Assembly (NCBI GenBank): GCA_026991575.1
Contig: JALXBF010000164.1
Coordinates: 1 to 39,395 of the forward strand
Direction of reading: 5' to 3'
Source of the DNA: Planctomycetota bacterium
GTDB lineage: Bacteria > Planctomycetota > Planctomycetia > JALXBF01
DNA: 39,395 nucleotides
Part shown: piece after piece, positions 25,521-33,486 of the stretch
Layout: each line of letters starts with the position of its first letter
Position numbering within the stretch: position 1 is the stretch's first letter
Position numbers and translations under genes: made by a program
The notes under the pieces: generated by a model
What the model was told of the DNA's origin: nothing
What the model saw: the letters and a program-made list of their open reading frames with translations, nothing else
Databases searched by the model: none

Positions 25521-26633
25521 ATGGCCGAAGAACTGTGGTACGTGTATTCGGATCGGAAGCTTCAGGATGGCAAGACCGGGCCCAGGATCGTGGCGCACAC
25601 GGAGCGGGTCAGCGACACGTTGGCCCGGCTGATGGTTCAGTTGAGCGACTATCCAGCGACGGCCTTTCCTCAGCCAATCTACAGCCACGTCATCGTGCGG
25701 TCGTCCGGGTTAGAGTACAGCATCGTGACGAAGATTTTTCCGCTGTGTGAAACGACGCGCGGTGGGCTGGATTACTTTGCCCAGCACTTCCTGTTCTCCA
25801 CCCAAGACCGGCCCAAAGGGGGACCAGCGTACCTACTGGGGCAGCCGTCCGTGTTCCTGACCTCCTGGGACGGTCGGTCCGGCAAGCTACCGTACCGGAA
25901 ACACATTCCGGACGGTGAGGATCCGCCGCTGCGTTGCGATCGCTGGCAGGACATCGCCGGCGATGCAGGCTGGGCGGGCGTATTGCTACGGCACATCGAT
26001 GAGGGAAAGCCTGAACCGATCTACCTGCTTGCCGAGACGGACGTGCCCGTGATTCACTTGCTTCGCGAAGCGCTAGCCCATCTTGCGCCCCCTCAGCGCT
26101 GGGAGCTGACCTTTTCGACCCACGAACGGCAGTTGCCCAAGAAGGTGCGATGCCAGCTACATGTCGTGCCGCCGTGGCCGAACAAAGAGGAGGAACTGCG
26201 CAAGAAAGGCAACGCGCTGGTCATCAACCTGAACCAGCCGAGGCCGTGCAACGTGGTGCACGAGATGGTTCAGCTCACTCGCCGCGGCAGTCGCGTTGGG
26301 GGCCGGGGCATCTGGCACAGCCAGCCCGCTCCGACCGCCGCGGAACGTCCGCGGCCTGCCTCTGCCACTGCAGCTGCGACCCGGCGCGCTACCACCGCGA
26401 CGTCGCAGCGCGCCGGCCGTGCCAGCCAGCGAAACAGCGGCTCGCGCCGTCCCGTGCCCCAGCTCGGTACCAGTTCGCTGGAAGGGATCTATGCGGAGAT
26501 CGATCATGCCGAGCGGCGTCGGCGACGAATGCAGCTGGTGAAGCGGATCGCCGGCAAGCTGATTGCCTTGCTTCTGGTCGGTGGCCTGCTTGGCGGCGGC
26601 GCCTACGCCGCCTGGTACTTCTGGCTCCGCTAG
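25521..26633 (+). CDS. Tail-anchored protein of unknown function, possibly GAP1-N-like
   Basis: 370 residues. The N-terminal ~260 residues (ELWYVYSDRKLQDGKTGPRI; RSSGLEYSIVTKIF; YFAQHFLFS; VFLTSWDG) resemble the N-terminal domain of GTPase-associated protein 1 (GAP1-N) in order of short motifs, but this is a pattern-level guess. A Pro/Ala/Arg/Thr-rich linker (RPRPASATAAATRRATTATS) leads to a single C-terminal transmembrane helix (IALLLVGGLLGGGAYAAWYF) ending in WLR, so the bulk should face the cytoplasm. ATG 25521 starts the conserved part; the frame is open much further upstream but only across the CbiX gene. It is convergent with cas2. Confidence 0.72.
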   Translation: MAEELWYVYSDRKLQDGKTGPRIVAHTERVSDTLARLMVQLSDYPATAFPQPIYSHVIVRSSGLEYSIVTKIFPLCETTRGGLDYFAQHFLFSTQDRPKGGPAYLLGQPSVFLTSWDGRSGKLPYRKHIPDGEDPPLRCDRWQDIAGDAGWAGVLLRHIDEGKPEPIYLLAETDVPVIHLLREALAHLAPPQRWELTFSTHERQLPKKVRCQLHVVPPWPNKEEELRKKGNALVINLNQPRPCNVVHEMVQLTRRGSRVGGRGIWHSQPAPTAAERPRPASATAAATRRATTATSQRAGRASQRNSGSRRPVPQLGTSSLEGIYAEIDHAERRRRRMQLVKRIAGKLIALLLVGGLLGGGAYAAWYFWLR

Positions 26634-26742
26634 TGGTCCACGGTGTGCCGGGGGCCCGCGTGTGGATTCCGCTGGTCGGCTGGCACTGAAGCGGACGCGG
26701 TCGTGGTGCAGCTGCTGCTGGCCGTTTCCGCCGCGGCGCCGT

Positions 26743-27027
26743 TCATTCGATGACCGCTTCCGTGCTGCCGCGTTCGAGACCGAGGACCTCACGGTAAACG
26801 ACGGAGCCTGCGGGCAGGCGGTAGATGTAGACGCTGTCGTGCTCAGGATCAATGAGACCGCGGAGGCCGTGTTTGAGCCGCTTGAGCTGGCTTTCGGTCA
26901 GCTCCCCCTCGAACGCCGAGTTCTGCACCCAGTTCAGGAACCGCCGCAGATACTGGCACACCTTGCCTACCCGCCTTTGCTCCACGTCGTAGACCACAAT
27001 GACAAACGGTCTGTTGCCTACCACCAT
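26743..27027 (-). CDS. cas2: CRISPR-associated protein Cas2
   Basis: 94 residues, normal Cas2 size. The ferredoxin-like fold starts FVIVVYDVEQRRVGKV, with the conserved metal-site Asp14; FLNWVQNSAFEGELT and DSVYIYRL are typical family segments. Cas2 bridges two Cas1 dimers in the spacer-integration complex. ATG 27027 is chosen because it starts just before the fold and overlaps the cas1 stop by 10 nt; an upstream start would add 19 residues lying inside cas1. Confidence 0.95.
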   Translation of the reverse strand: MVVGNRPFVIVVYDVEQRRVGKVCQYLRRFLNWVQNSAFEGELTESQLKRLKHGLRGLIDPEHDSVYIYRLPAGSVVYREVLGLERGSTEAVIE

Positions 27028-28028
27028 GCCTTGAGCACCCGGTACGGTTGAACGCCGATCAGGTGGCGGACGAGCTTGTAGCATTCGATGCGCATGAGCT
27101 GCCGGTACGAAACGTTCCGTTTCAAGCTACGATGACGCACCGTCTGCTGCAGGACCGCCTCCCACTCACGCACGAACAGCTTGCGACCGTCCTCGTTTAG
27201 ATAGACCCCTTTCGCGCCACCAACCGCTTGAGTATGCCGATCAGGGTTCAGCATCTTGCGGTTGATCAGGCGAAAGATCAGACGATCGACCAGCAGGGGC
27301 TTGAAGATCTCAGCTATATCCAGTGCCAGGGAGAAACGCCGCTCGGACGGTTCGTGCAGATAGCTGATCGTTGGATTGAGCTGGGTCACGTAGATTTCCG
27401 AGAGGGCAGCCGAGTAGGCCAGGGCATTGCCGAAGGAGATCATGGCGTTGAGCAGGTTGTCCGGCGGGCGACGAACCCGCTTGGTAAACGGTTCGGGCAG
27501 ATCCATGATCTGGTTGAACGCGCCGTAGTAAGCGTCGCGGGATTGGCCTTCGAGGCTCATCAGGGTGGCGATGTCCGGGGCAGTCTTGACCTGCGCCATG
27601 TTCGCCTCGACGACCGCGATGATATCGCCGATCTCACGGCCGCGATTGCGGTAGTAGCGCAAGTTGCGTCGAATGTGGTAGATCGCACCGTAGACGAACT
27701 GCCGGGCGATACGCAGGCGTCGTCGGCCATTGCGGTAGTGCGCTACCTGCTGGACCAGCAGGTGGCCGCTGACGTTGCTCTCACGTGGATAGAACGTCCC
27801 CGTGTAGTAGCCATAGTAGTTGAAGAAGTGCACGGGAATGCCGGCCTGGGCTAGGAAGTTGAGCAGTTTGGTATTCAGCTCGAGTTCTGAGAAAACGTAG
27901 ATATCTCGAACGTCCTCGACGGGTATCGGACGCCGTTGGCGTTGGCCATCCTGCTCGGATTCCAAGTACAGCGTGTTCTGGCGTCGGCGTAGTCGACCGC
28001 TTCGAAACAGGTAATAGGATCTGGCCAT
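27018..28028 (-). CDS. cas1: CRISPR-associated endonuclease Cas1
   Basis: 336 residues. Cas1 integrates new spacers into the CRISPR array with Cas2. The N-terminal beta domain (YYLFRSGRLRRRQNTLYLE; GIPVHFFNYYGYYTG) precedes the helical catalytic domain. Metal ligands: Glu160 in SLEGQSRDAYYGAF, His225 in NPTISYLHEPSERR, Asp237 in LALDIAEIFKP, all intact. The sequence style is that of Cas1 from type I-B or III systems with Cas4. ATG 28028 follows a G-rich stretch and starts the conserved YYLFRSG; a start further upstream would lie inside cas4. Confidence 0.96.
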   Translation of the reverse strand: MARSYYLFRSGRLRRRQNTLYLESEQDGQRQRRPIPVEDVRDIYVFSELELNTKLLNFLAQAGIPVHFFNYYGYYTGTFYPRESNVSGHLLVQQVAHYRNGRRRLRIARQFVYGAIYHIRRNLRYYRNRGREIGDIIAVVEANMAQVKTAPDIATLMSLEGQSRDAYYGAFNQIMDLPEPFTKRVRRPPDNLLNAMISFGNALAYSAALSEIYVTQLNPTISYLHEPSERRFSLALDIAEIFKPLLVDRLIFRLINRKMLNPDRHTQAVGGAKGVYLNEDGRKLFVREWEAVLQQTVRHRSLKRNVSYRQLMRIECYKLVRHLIGVQPYRVLKAWW

Positions 28029-28044
28029 AGCGTGATCCCCCCAG

Positions 28045-28710
28045 TCATCCCCAGCACAGCTCGCAGTACGCGCACGCCTTGCAGTAGGGCTGCCACTCAA
28101 CCTGCGGAGGCCTCGGCAGACTCTCGATAGCCGGGATGTCGTTCAGGGCCTTGATCACCTCCTGTTCAAGCTCTGGTGTCAGCTCGACTCGCTGGACACG
28201 CCGCTGGCGTGGGAATCGCAGTTCCCCGCTCAGGTCGGCGGCCCCCAGTTGCTTTAGGTACCACAGATAGTAGGCCAGCTGGAGGCGGGCGGCGTGGACG
28301 AGCTTGGGTGAATACTTGATCTCGATCAGCCGATTCCGTTGGTGGAGGAGGTCGATGCGAATGAGTTCATGCACCAGCACGTCGCGTCGGTCCTGGTGCC
28401 GATAGGCCGTCTCGTGTAGGAAGCGACCGAGGGCGACGCGGTCGGAGGTGTGTTCCAGGGTGATGTGTCGAGAGAACAGCCAGAGACGGCGGAGGCACGT
28501 GGCCCAGTAGTTGACTTTGACGCCGTTGATCCGCAGCCGACGTGCGGTTTCCGGGTCGACGCTGGGGCAGGCCCTCCGGCTGCTCTGCCGATCGCACACG
28601 CGTTGAGAACGGCATGCTACCGGCTCTGATGGTGACGACGACGCCACGGTGCTTCTGGCTGCCTGCCGTCCAGCCTGTTTCCTCATCACGTTTCGTTTTG
28701 TCGACGCCAC
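28045..28710 (-). CDS. cas4: CRISPR-associated exonuclease Cas4
   Basis: 221 residues. Cas4 trims prespacers and selects the adjacent motif during adaptation. Seen: INGVKVNYWATCLRRLWLFS with the first cluster cysteine, GRFLHETAYR, the nuclease motif RIDLL...LIEIKYS (D and ExK), and the C-terminal Fe-S cysteines in PYCKACAYCELCWG. GTG 28710 has GGAGGA 6 nt upstream on the minus strand, the best start signal, although it adds about 55 non-conserved, Ser/Arg-rich residues before the family homology; GTG 28599 is an alternative. The gene ends 16 nt before cas1, forming cas4-cas1-cas2. Confidence 0.93.
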   Translation of the reverse strand: MASTKRNVMRKQAGRQAARSTVASSSPSEPVACRSQRVCDRQSSRRACPSVDPETARRLRINGVKVNYWATCLRRLWLFSRHITLEHTSDRVALGRFLHETAYRHQDRRDVLVHELIRIDLLHQRNRLIEIKYSPKLVHAARLQLAYYLWYLKQLGAADLSGELRFPRQRRVQRVELTPELEQEVIKALNDIPAIESLPRPPQVEWQPYCKACAYCELCWG

Positions 28711-29324
28711 GGTTCTTCCTCCGATTCGCGGCAGCCCGATACCGGAGGCTTGGCAACGTCTCTCAGTGACACGCTGCTTCCCTTAACAGGCCCGCTTTCG
28801 TTTTGTTCTTCGGATGGTTCTGCATCCAGCTACTTCGCCGACTACCTCGCAGGCGGGTGGTTGCCTACGCCTGCTGACGGCCTCCGACAGTGTGTACTTG
28901 TTTTGGCAGCGAAACCTGACAACACAAGTGGCAGAGCAGTGTGGCCAGCTCGGCATGGACGTCGCGCTGGATCGGGCCGGGGTAGGTTACGATGTTTTCT
29001 TGTCAGTGGCCGGAACCCCGTGCGGCGGGCCGTCTGCATCGACCCAGGTGCTCGCACAGGTCATGGGCTGTCGGCTGGGCGATAGTTGACGGACGGGGAC
29101 TGAGGCAGATGGATCGCACGGTACCGATTCGAAGGAAAGCATGGCTCGGCAGGTGCCCCCGGAGTGTCTTGGCCAGTCGCCCGCTCGGGCGGCAGTGCCA
29201 AGCCGGCGAAACTCCAGGGCGGTCCACTTGCCGGACCGGCTGCACCGCGTTAAACTACCGGGTGTCAACGCGAGGGTGCCGGAACTGCCTGATGCCGATC
29301 CGGGAGTCTTCGGGAGGTTCGCCG
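28711..29324. other. Divergent region between cas4 and the DUF1559 gene
   Basis: 614 nt without a supported gene. It must hold the promoter of the cas4-cas1-cas2 operon and that of the DUF1559 gene. TTTCGTTTTGT occurs at 28796-28806 and again at 28691-28701, within the cas4 start, 105 nt apart. A 91-codon plus-strand frame (28814-29089) lacks recognisable domains or a good start. There are no CRISPR repeats. Confidence 0.5.
29228..29256 (+). promoter_or_regulatory. Candidate promoter of the DUF1559 gene
   Basis: TTGCCG and TAAACT are separated by 17 nt, each matching four of six bases of the sigma-70 consensus. The -10 ends 68 nt before ATG 29325. GTTAAA/CTAAA-type sequences also sit about 70-85 nt before the starts at 5488 and 8550. 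Confidence 0.35.
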
Positions 29325-30413
29325 ATGCGCCGAGGGTTCACGTTGATCGAGCTCTTGGTCGTTATCGCCATTATTGCCGTGTTGATTGCCCTTCTCTTGC
29401 CCGCCGTGCAGATGGCCCGAGAAGCCGCGCGACGCGCGCAGTGTGCAAACAATCTCAAACAGATCGGCCTTGCCCTGCACAACTACCACCAGGCACACGG
29501 GTACTTCCCGCCCGAAGGTAACAAGGCCTACTTCCAGCCCAGAAGCAAACGCTGGGGCCCGGGGGGAAACCAGTACTGGTCGCTGAAAGTATTCCTCTTG
29601 CCGTACATGGATCGTGCCGACATCTACAACGCGGCAAATCTGGATCTACGCGCGTACGGTGAGCCAGCGGGGTATCGTTCTTGGAGTCGGGACGCGAACC
29701 TGACCCTGCGTCGCGCGCGGATCGAATCTTTCCTCTGTCCGTCGGATCACCACTTCGACCACGCAAATCCCTACCGTACGTCGCAGAGCTATGCTCCCAA
29801 CCACGGAACGGAACGCTACTTCAACAACTGGCGCACGAACGGCATTGTCTATCGACCGGGCTGGTACCGGTACTATCAGAAGCCGCTGGGGGTCCGGGAC
29901 ATTGTCGACGGGACTGCGTTTACGGCGGCGTTCTCCGAGTGGGTGCGCGGCAGCATGGTGTGGAACCGGAGTGTGGAGGCCCGCAGGGCTCTGGCACTGC
30001 GCGACCAGGCTGCCTGGGTCTGGCAAATCCAGCCGGTCTGGATTGCCTTTCCCCGTAGTACGCATCTGGGACGTGAGGGGGATCGCCAGTGGGAGCGTCT
30101 GTGCGAGGCATCACAGATCCCGCGCTGGCACGCCAAGGGAAGCATGTGGTGGGCTTCCGCTACCGGGGCCGGCACTGGCATCGGCTTTGGGAAGCGACCG
30201 AATCGCAAGTCGTGTGCACCTTACTCGCCGCTGTGGTGGGACGTGGGTACGCACCTGATGACGGCCAGTAGCATGCACCCAGGCGGGGTAAATGTGCTGT
30301 TTGCCGACGGCCGCGTGCGGTTCATTTCTGATGAGGTCGACGAGCAGGTTTGGTTTGCCATCGGCACACGGGACGGTCAGGAGCCGATTGACGAGACGGC
30401 CCTCAGCTTCTAG
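29325..30413 (+). CDS. DUF1559 (prepilin-like) protein
   Basis: 362 residues. It begins with a type IV prepilin-like N-methylation segment: [20 protein letters not shown], with Glu five residues after the cleavage-site Gly, then the DUF1559 signature ([36 protein letters not shown]) and the C-terminal [18 protein letters not shown]. This family is greatly expanded in planctomycetes; it is probably a pseudopilin-like surface or secretion component. ATG 29325 has GGGAGG 7 nt upstream. A short lipoprotein gene follows, as often seen for this family. It sits between the two cas gene groups but has no known CRISPR role. Confidence 0.95.
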   Translation: MRRGFTLIELLVVIAIIAVLIALLLPAVQMAREAARRAQCANNLKQIGLALHNYHQAHGYFPPEGNKAYFQPRSKRWGPGGNQYWSLKVFLLPYMDRADIYNAANLDLRAYGEPAGYRSWSRDANLTLRRARIESFLCPSDHHFDHANPYRTSQSYAPNHGTERYFNNWRTNGIVYRPGWYRYYQKPLGVRDIVDGTAFTAAFSEWVRGSMVWNRSVEARRALALRDQAAWVWQIQPVWIAFPRSTHLGREGDRQWERLCEASQIPRWHAKGSMWWASATGAGTGIGFGKRPNRKSCAPYSPLWWDVGTHLMTASSMHPGGVNVLFADGRVRFISDEVDEQVWFAIGTRDGQEPIDETALSF

Positions 30414-30508
30414 CAACTTCTTTGTGGCGGGCGTCCAGCAGCTCCGGCGCAGCTGGACGCCCCCCCCTTTCGCCAACGACCGTGGATCTCACCATTGGGC
30501 AGGGTGAA

Positions 30509-30724
30509 ATGCGAGTGGTACGTAGTCTGCTAACTGGCATCCTGGTAATCAGTTGCGTGATCGGATGCAGCCAGGGCCCCAAGCCGGCACCGCAGCCGGA
30601 AACAGAACAGGACGTGATGGAAGAAATGCAGCAGCTGTATGGAGATGCCAATCCGGCGAGCGGCGAGATGCCGGGTGAGGTGCCCGAAGACATGGAAAAA
30701 GCCGTCACGGGCGATCTACCATGA
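30509..30724 (+). CDS. Small lipoprotein
   Basis: 71 residues: a signal peptide with lipobox VIGC (MRVVRSLLTGILVISCVIGC), then a short acidic, proline-rich tail (PKPAPQPETEQDVMEEMQ...). Predicted to be lipid-anchored outside the cytoplasm. Tiny lipoproteins of this kind commonly follow DUF1559 genes in planctomycetes; function unknown. AGGGTG precedes ATG 30509 closely. The frame is open to an earlier start at 30422, without conserved sequence. Confidence 0.8.
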   Translation: MRVVRSLLTGILVISCVIGCSQGPKPAPQPETEQDVMEEMQQLYGDANPASGEMPGEVPEDMEKAVTGDLP

Positions 30725-30750
30725 GAACCGATCGGTACCTACCTGCAACA

Positions 30751-30768
30751 GCCCGGCTGGGCCCTTTT
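30751..30768 (+). terminator. Weak candidate terminator after the lipoprotein gene
   Basis: GCCC-ggct-GGGC forms a 4-bp stem 26 nt past the lipoprotein stop, followed by CC and TTTT. Short but correctly placed for the DUF1559-lipoprotein unit. Confidence 0.3.
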
Positions 30769-31644
30769 GGTAACCAGGAACCGGCGCCTTGGAGAGTCGC
30801 TTAGCGTACGGTGCGCCCTGGAATGTTGATGCGATGCCGAGGACCTGGGGCGAGTGTGACCGGCGGGAGGGAATTCCGGTTCCGACTATTCGAGTGCTAT
30901 TGCGTACCGACCGCGCGGGGTTCGCTGGCGGTAGTTTGGTAACCTTGGTTTCCCGCCCGACTTCTTGAATCCAGCACTGCAGCGCTGCCGCGCCGGAGGG
31001 TTTTCCCCGCCGCTATGAACCGCTCAGCGCTCCCCCGACCTCGTGGCGATGCTCCCCGCGACCTGGTGGCGGCCGCCAGCCACGTACAAGGTGTGCTGCC
31101 CTTCGCGTTGCTCCCTTACGCGCGGTACCCATGCCGGCCAACGGATTCGCGTTCGCTCGGACCAGGAGGGAGTCCGATGCTCTCGCTTGCGCAACTCCCG
31201 TAGCTCCGTCCACTCACACCGGTGTGCCCTCCGGACTTGGGCGTTGGATGCCCGAGAACGCCACAAGGAAGGCGCCCTGGAGTGATATGCTGTCGAGCCA
31301 GTGGTGGACCAGCAACGTGTCGTGGGCCGCTTAACCGAAATCGTCTTGTCTTTTCCCGACAGACCTGCGGCAGCCGCGGGCCCCTCGAGGCACGCTATGG
31401 CGTGGCCAGGAACGCCGGCATCCTCGGACACGTTGTAGCCTCCTTGATCTGACGGTCCCCATTCCCGTACTGGGGGACACATGCATGTCCGCAGGCGTTT
31501 GTTTCCGATCGGGACCTGGACCCGGTACCGGCAAAGCTCCCCTTCAGGAAGGACCTGAGGCTCGCTTCATCGGCGGGCATCGATCCCGTGGAACTCGGGG
31601 CCGTGTTCGTGTAAGAAATTCGGCCCGGACCGGAGTTAGCATTA

Positions 31645-31663
31645 GGGGACGAGCGCCGTCCCC
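31645..31663 (+). promoter_or_regulatory. Hairpin directly upstream of the cas6 ribosome binding site
   Basis: GGGGAC (31645-31650) pairs with GTCCCC (31658-31663) around a 7-nt loop, 1 nt before GAGGAGG. As RNA it would border the ribosome binding site. It may be a translational control element, or a site resembling a CRISPR-repeat hairpin, which Cas6 recognises; the latter is only an idea. Confidence 0.4.
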
Positions 31664-31676
31664 GAGGAGGCGTGCG

Positions 31677-32513
31677 ATGAGATTCCGGGTCCGTCTCATA
31701 CCGGTTGAGAGCGTTGCGGTTGTGCCGTGGAACTACCAACACCATCTTCAGGGCGTGCTCTACCGCGTGTTGATCGAGGAGCAGCCTGAGCTGGATGAGC
31801 TCTTGCATCGCAGCGGTTTCCCCTCAGGAGCCCGGCGGTTCCGCATGCTAACGTTCTCGAAGCTGCTGCCGCGCGCGGCCGAGACGAGCCACCATGGGCT
31901 GATCCTCCACCCACCCGTCTACTGGCTGATCAGCACCGCACTCGAGGCGGTGGCCAACGCGCTGGTACAGGGGCTGTTGAAACGAGCGGAGATCGCGGTC
32001 GGGGGACAGCAGTTCTTCATCGATCAAGTAGAAGACCAGCCCGTGCCCGACTTCAGCGCGGGGAAGATGCGTTTCGAGACTCTGTCACCCATCGTCGTAT
32101 CGCGGCCGGTCACCGATCAACGAGGTCGGTTAACCAAACAATACCTCGCGCCGGACGATCCGGAATTCTGGCAGCGCGTGGCGAGCAACCTGGCACGGAA
32201 AGCAGACGCGTTGGGCATCGAACCGGTTGGCTCGGTTCAGTTTAAGCCGATCGGTCGATGGCGGTCCCGGTTGATCTCGGTGCAGGGGGCCCGAGTCCGT
32301 GGTTACGAGGGGCGCTTTGTGGCCACTGGGGATCCGGCCCTGTTGTGCCTTGCCTATGACGTTGGGCTAGGCGAACGAAACGGCCAGGGTTTTGGCATGA
32401 TTGGGCTGATGCGCAGCGGTCGGCCTCCACAGGGCAGGCGTGGCTACGGGAGCAGCGGCAACGGGCGGCGGCTCGGCGACGGTGAACAAAGCAACGCAAA
32501 CAGCTGCCATTGA
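31677..32513 (+). CDS. cas6: CRISPR RNA endoribonuclease Cas6
   Basis: 278 residues. Cas6 cuts precursor crRNA within repeats. Two ferredoxin-like (RAMP) domains: the N-terminal part has PWNYQHHLQGVLYRVL, DELLHRSGF (His44, likely catalytic) and RRFRMLTFSKLL; the C-terminal part ends with the glycine-rich RAMP loop DVGLGERNGQGFGMIGL. A basic tail follows. ATG 31677 is supported by AGGAGG at 31665-31670 with a 6-nt gap, better than the distant upstream start at 31485 whose extra 64 residues look unrelated. Located 3 kb from cas4-cas1-cas2 on the other strand; overlapped at its 3' end by a methyltransferase gene. Confidence 0.93.
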   Translation: MRFRVRLIPVESVAVVPWNYQHHLQGVLYRVLIEEQPELDELLHRSGFPSGARRFRMLTFSKLLPRAAETSHHGLILHPPVYWLISTALEAVANALVQGLLKRAEIAVGGQQFFIDQVEDQPVPDFSAGKMRFETLSPIVVSRPVTDQRGRLTKQYLAPDDPEFWQRVASNLARKADALGIEPVGSVQFKPIGRWRSRLISVQGARVRGYEGRFVATGDPALLCLAYDVGLGERNGQGFGMIGLMRSGRPPQGRRGYGSSGNGRRLGDGEQSNANSCH

Positions 32514-33369
32514 CAAGACGCTGGCGGAAATCTGTCGTGAGTTCCGCCTTCCGGCGGTTGCCTCGGAGGCCCAATGGCAGCGGCTGCTAGAGTGCTTGCC
32601 CGTTGCCGTTCGTCGCCGCTTTGAGTGCTATAGCCTGGCGCTAAGCCTGTCTGGTGACCCCTTCGAGCGACGCCGACTTCAAGAGGCGCTGGCCGAACGC
32701 ACTGTCCCGCCAGGCGCCGCCCACATGCTCGAAGAGGCCCTCAGGCTGGCAGCCGCTCCCGACCTGGAGGCACGCTTCTATCGGTTCCTTGGCTCTGACC
32801 CTCAGCTGGTGGCCGTTGGCCTGGCCGGCCGCATGCGGCTGTACCGAGAGCTCCTGCCGTCTCTGGTGGCGGCGGTGACGCAGAGCGGGAGCCCGCCCAG
32901 GCGTATCCTGGACGTAGGCAGTTTCGCCGGCGTGGTCACGGTGACGATCGCTCGGGTTTTCCCGCAGGCCCACGTGATCGGCATCGAACGGGACGTGCGG
33001 TGGGTCGAGGTGGCCCGAGACTTAGCCCGACGCCTGGCCGTGGGCAATGTGCGCTTTGAACCAGCGGACTGCTGGGCGTACAACCCGGAGTGCAGCGTCG
33101 ACCAGATCTGGTGGTTGTTCGTAACGTCAGGTCAGGCGCCCGAGGATCTCCTGGGGGCCATCCTGAGCCGTGCCCGTAGCTGGCTTCGAGTTGGTGGACG
33201 GCTCATCCTGCTGGAGCGCTGGCAACAAGACGTGGACTTGCTCATCCGCTCTGCCGCGCGCGTGGCCGGGTTGGCCATTGGCGATGTGCTTCCCGTCCGA
33301 TGGCACTGCCCCGCGGAAGGCGACCAGCTGCAGAGAACCAATGCGTACTTATTGGACCGCGTCTCGTAA
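32440..33369 (+). CDS. Class I SAM-dependent methyltransferase overlapping cas6
   Basis: 309 residues. The N-terminal ~145 residues are helical and unrecognised (EICREFRLPAVASEAQWQRL...). The C-terminal part is a Rossmann methyltransferase: motif I RILDVGSFAGVVTVTIARVF (a variant in which the middle glycine of GxGxG is replaced by Phe), acidic GIERD after strand 2, VRFEPADCW, and RSWLRVGGRLILLERW for the later strands. The substrate is unknown. GTG 32440, with AGGGCAGGC before it, overlaps cas6 by 74 nt; GTG 32482 is an alternative. The overlap suggests co-expression with cas6, though no link to CRISPR function is established. Confidence 0.82.
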   Translation: MATGAAATGGGSATVNKATQTAAIDKTLAEICREFRLPAVASEAQWQRLLECLPVAVRRRFECYSLALSLSGDPFERRRLQEALAERTVPPGAAHMLEEALRLAAAPDLEARFYRFLGSDPQLVAVGLAGRMRLYRELLPSLVAAVTQSGSPPRRILDVGSFAGVVTVTIARVFPQAHVIGIERDVRWVEVARDLARRLAVGNVRFEPADCWAYNPECSVDQIWWLFVTSGQAPEDLLGAILSRARSWLRVGGRLILLERWQQDVDLLIRSAARVAGLAIGDVLPVRWHCPAEGDQLQRTNAYLLDRVS

Positions 33370-33486
33370 TCAACCCTGCGGGTCACGTGGCTCCTGTCCG
33401 GATCCTCACGCCGGCGCCGGCGGCAAGTCCCGGTGGTTCTGTCCTCACGGGAGCCAGCGTCGCAGCAGCCGGATCCCGCCAAGCCA

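Larger units (their letters stand above)
30725..31676. other. Long stretch without a recognised gene, upstream of cas6
   Basis: 952 nt. Frames up to about 150 codons exist on both strands (for example minus 31024-31482) but have no domain, no ribosome binding site and atypical composition (Arg/Trp/Ser-rich). It contains a repeated TTTGGTAACC (30766-30775 and 30935-30944) and a palindrome CCGGTACCGG at 31522-31531. It could be decayed DNA of mobile or protein-coding origin; I cannot assign it. No CRISPR repeats were found. Confidence 0.4.

Noticed and set aside
28814-29089. 91-codon plus-strand frame upstream of the DUF1559 gene
   Set aside because: No ribosome binding site, no domain, and it occupies the likely divergent promoter region.
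31024-31482. 152-codon minus-strand frame
   Set aside because: No domain, no ribosome binding site and odd composition; kept only as part of the unassigned stretch.
26634-33486. Possible CRISPR array near the cas genes
   Set aside because: No direct repeats of 25-40 nt with regular spacing were seen in any gap of this region.
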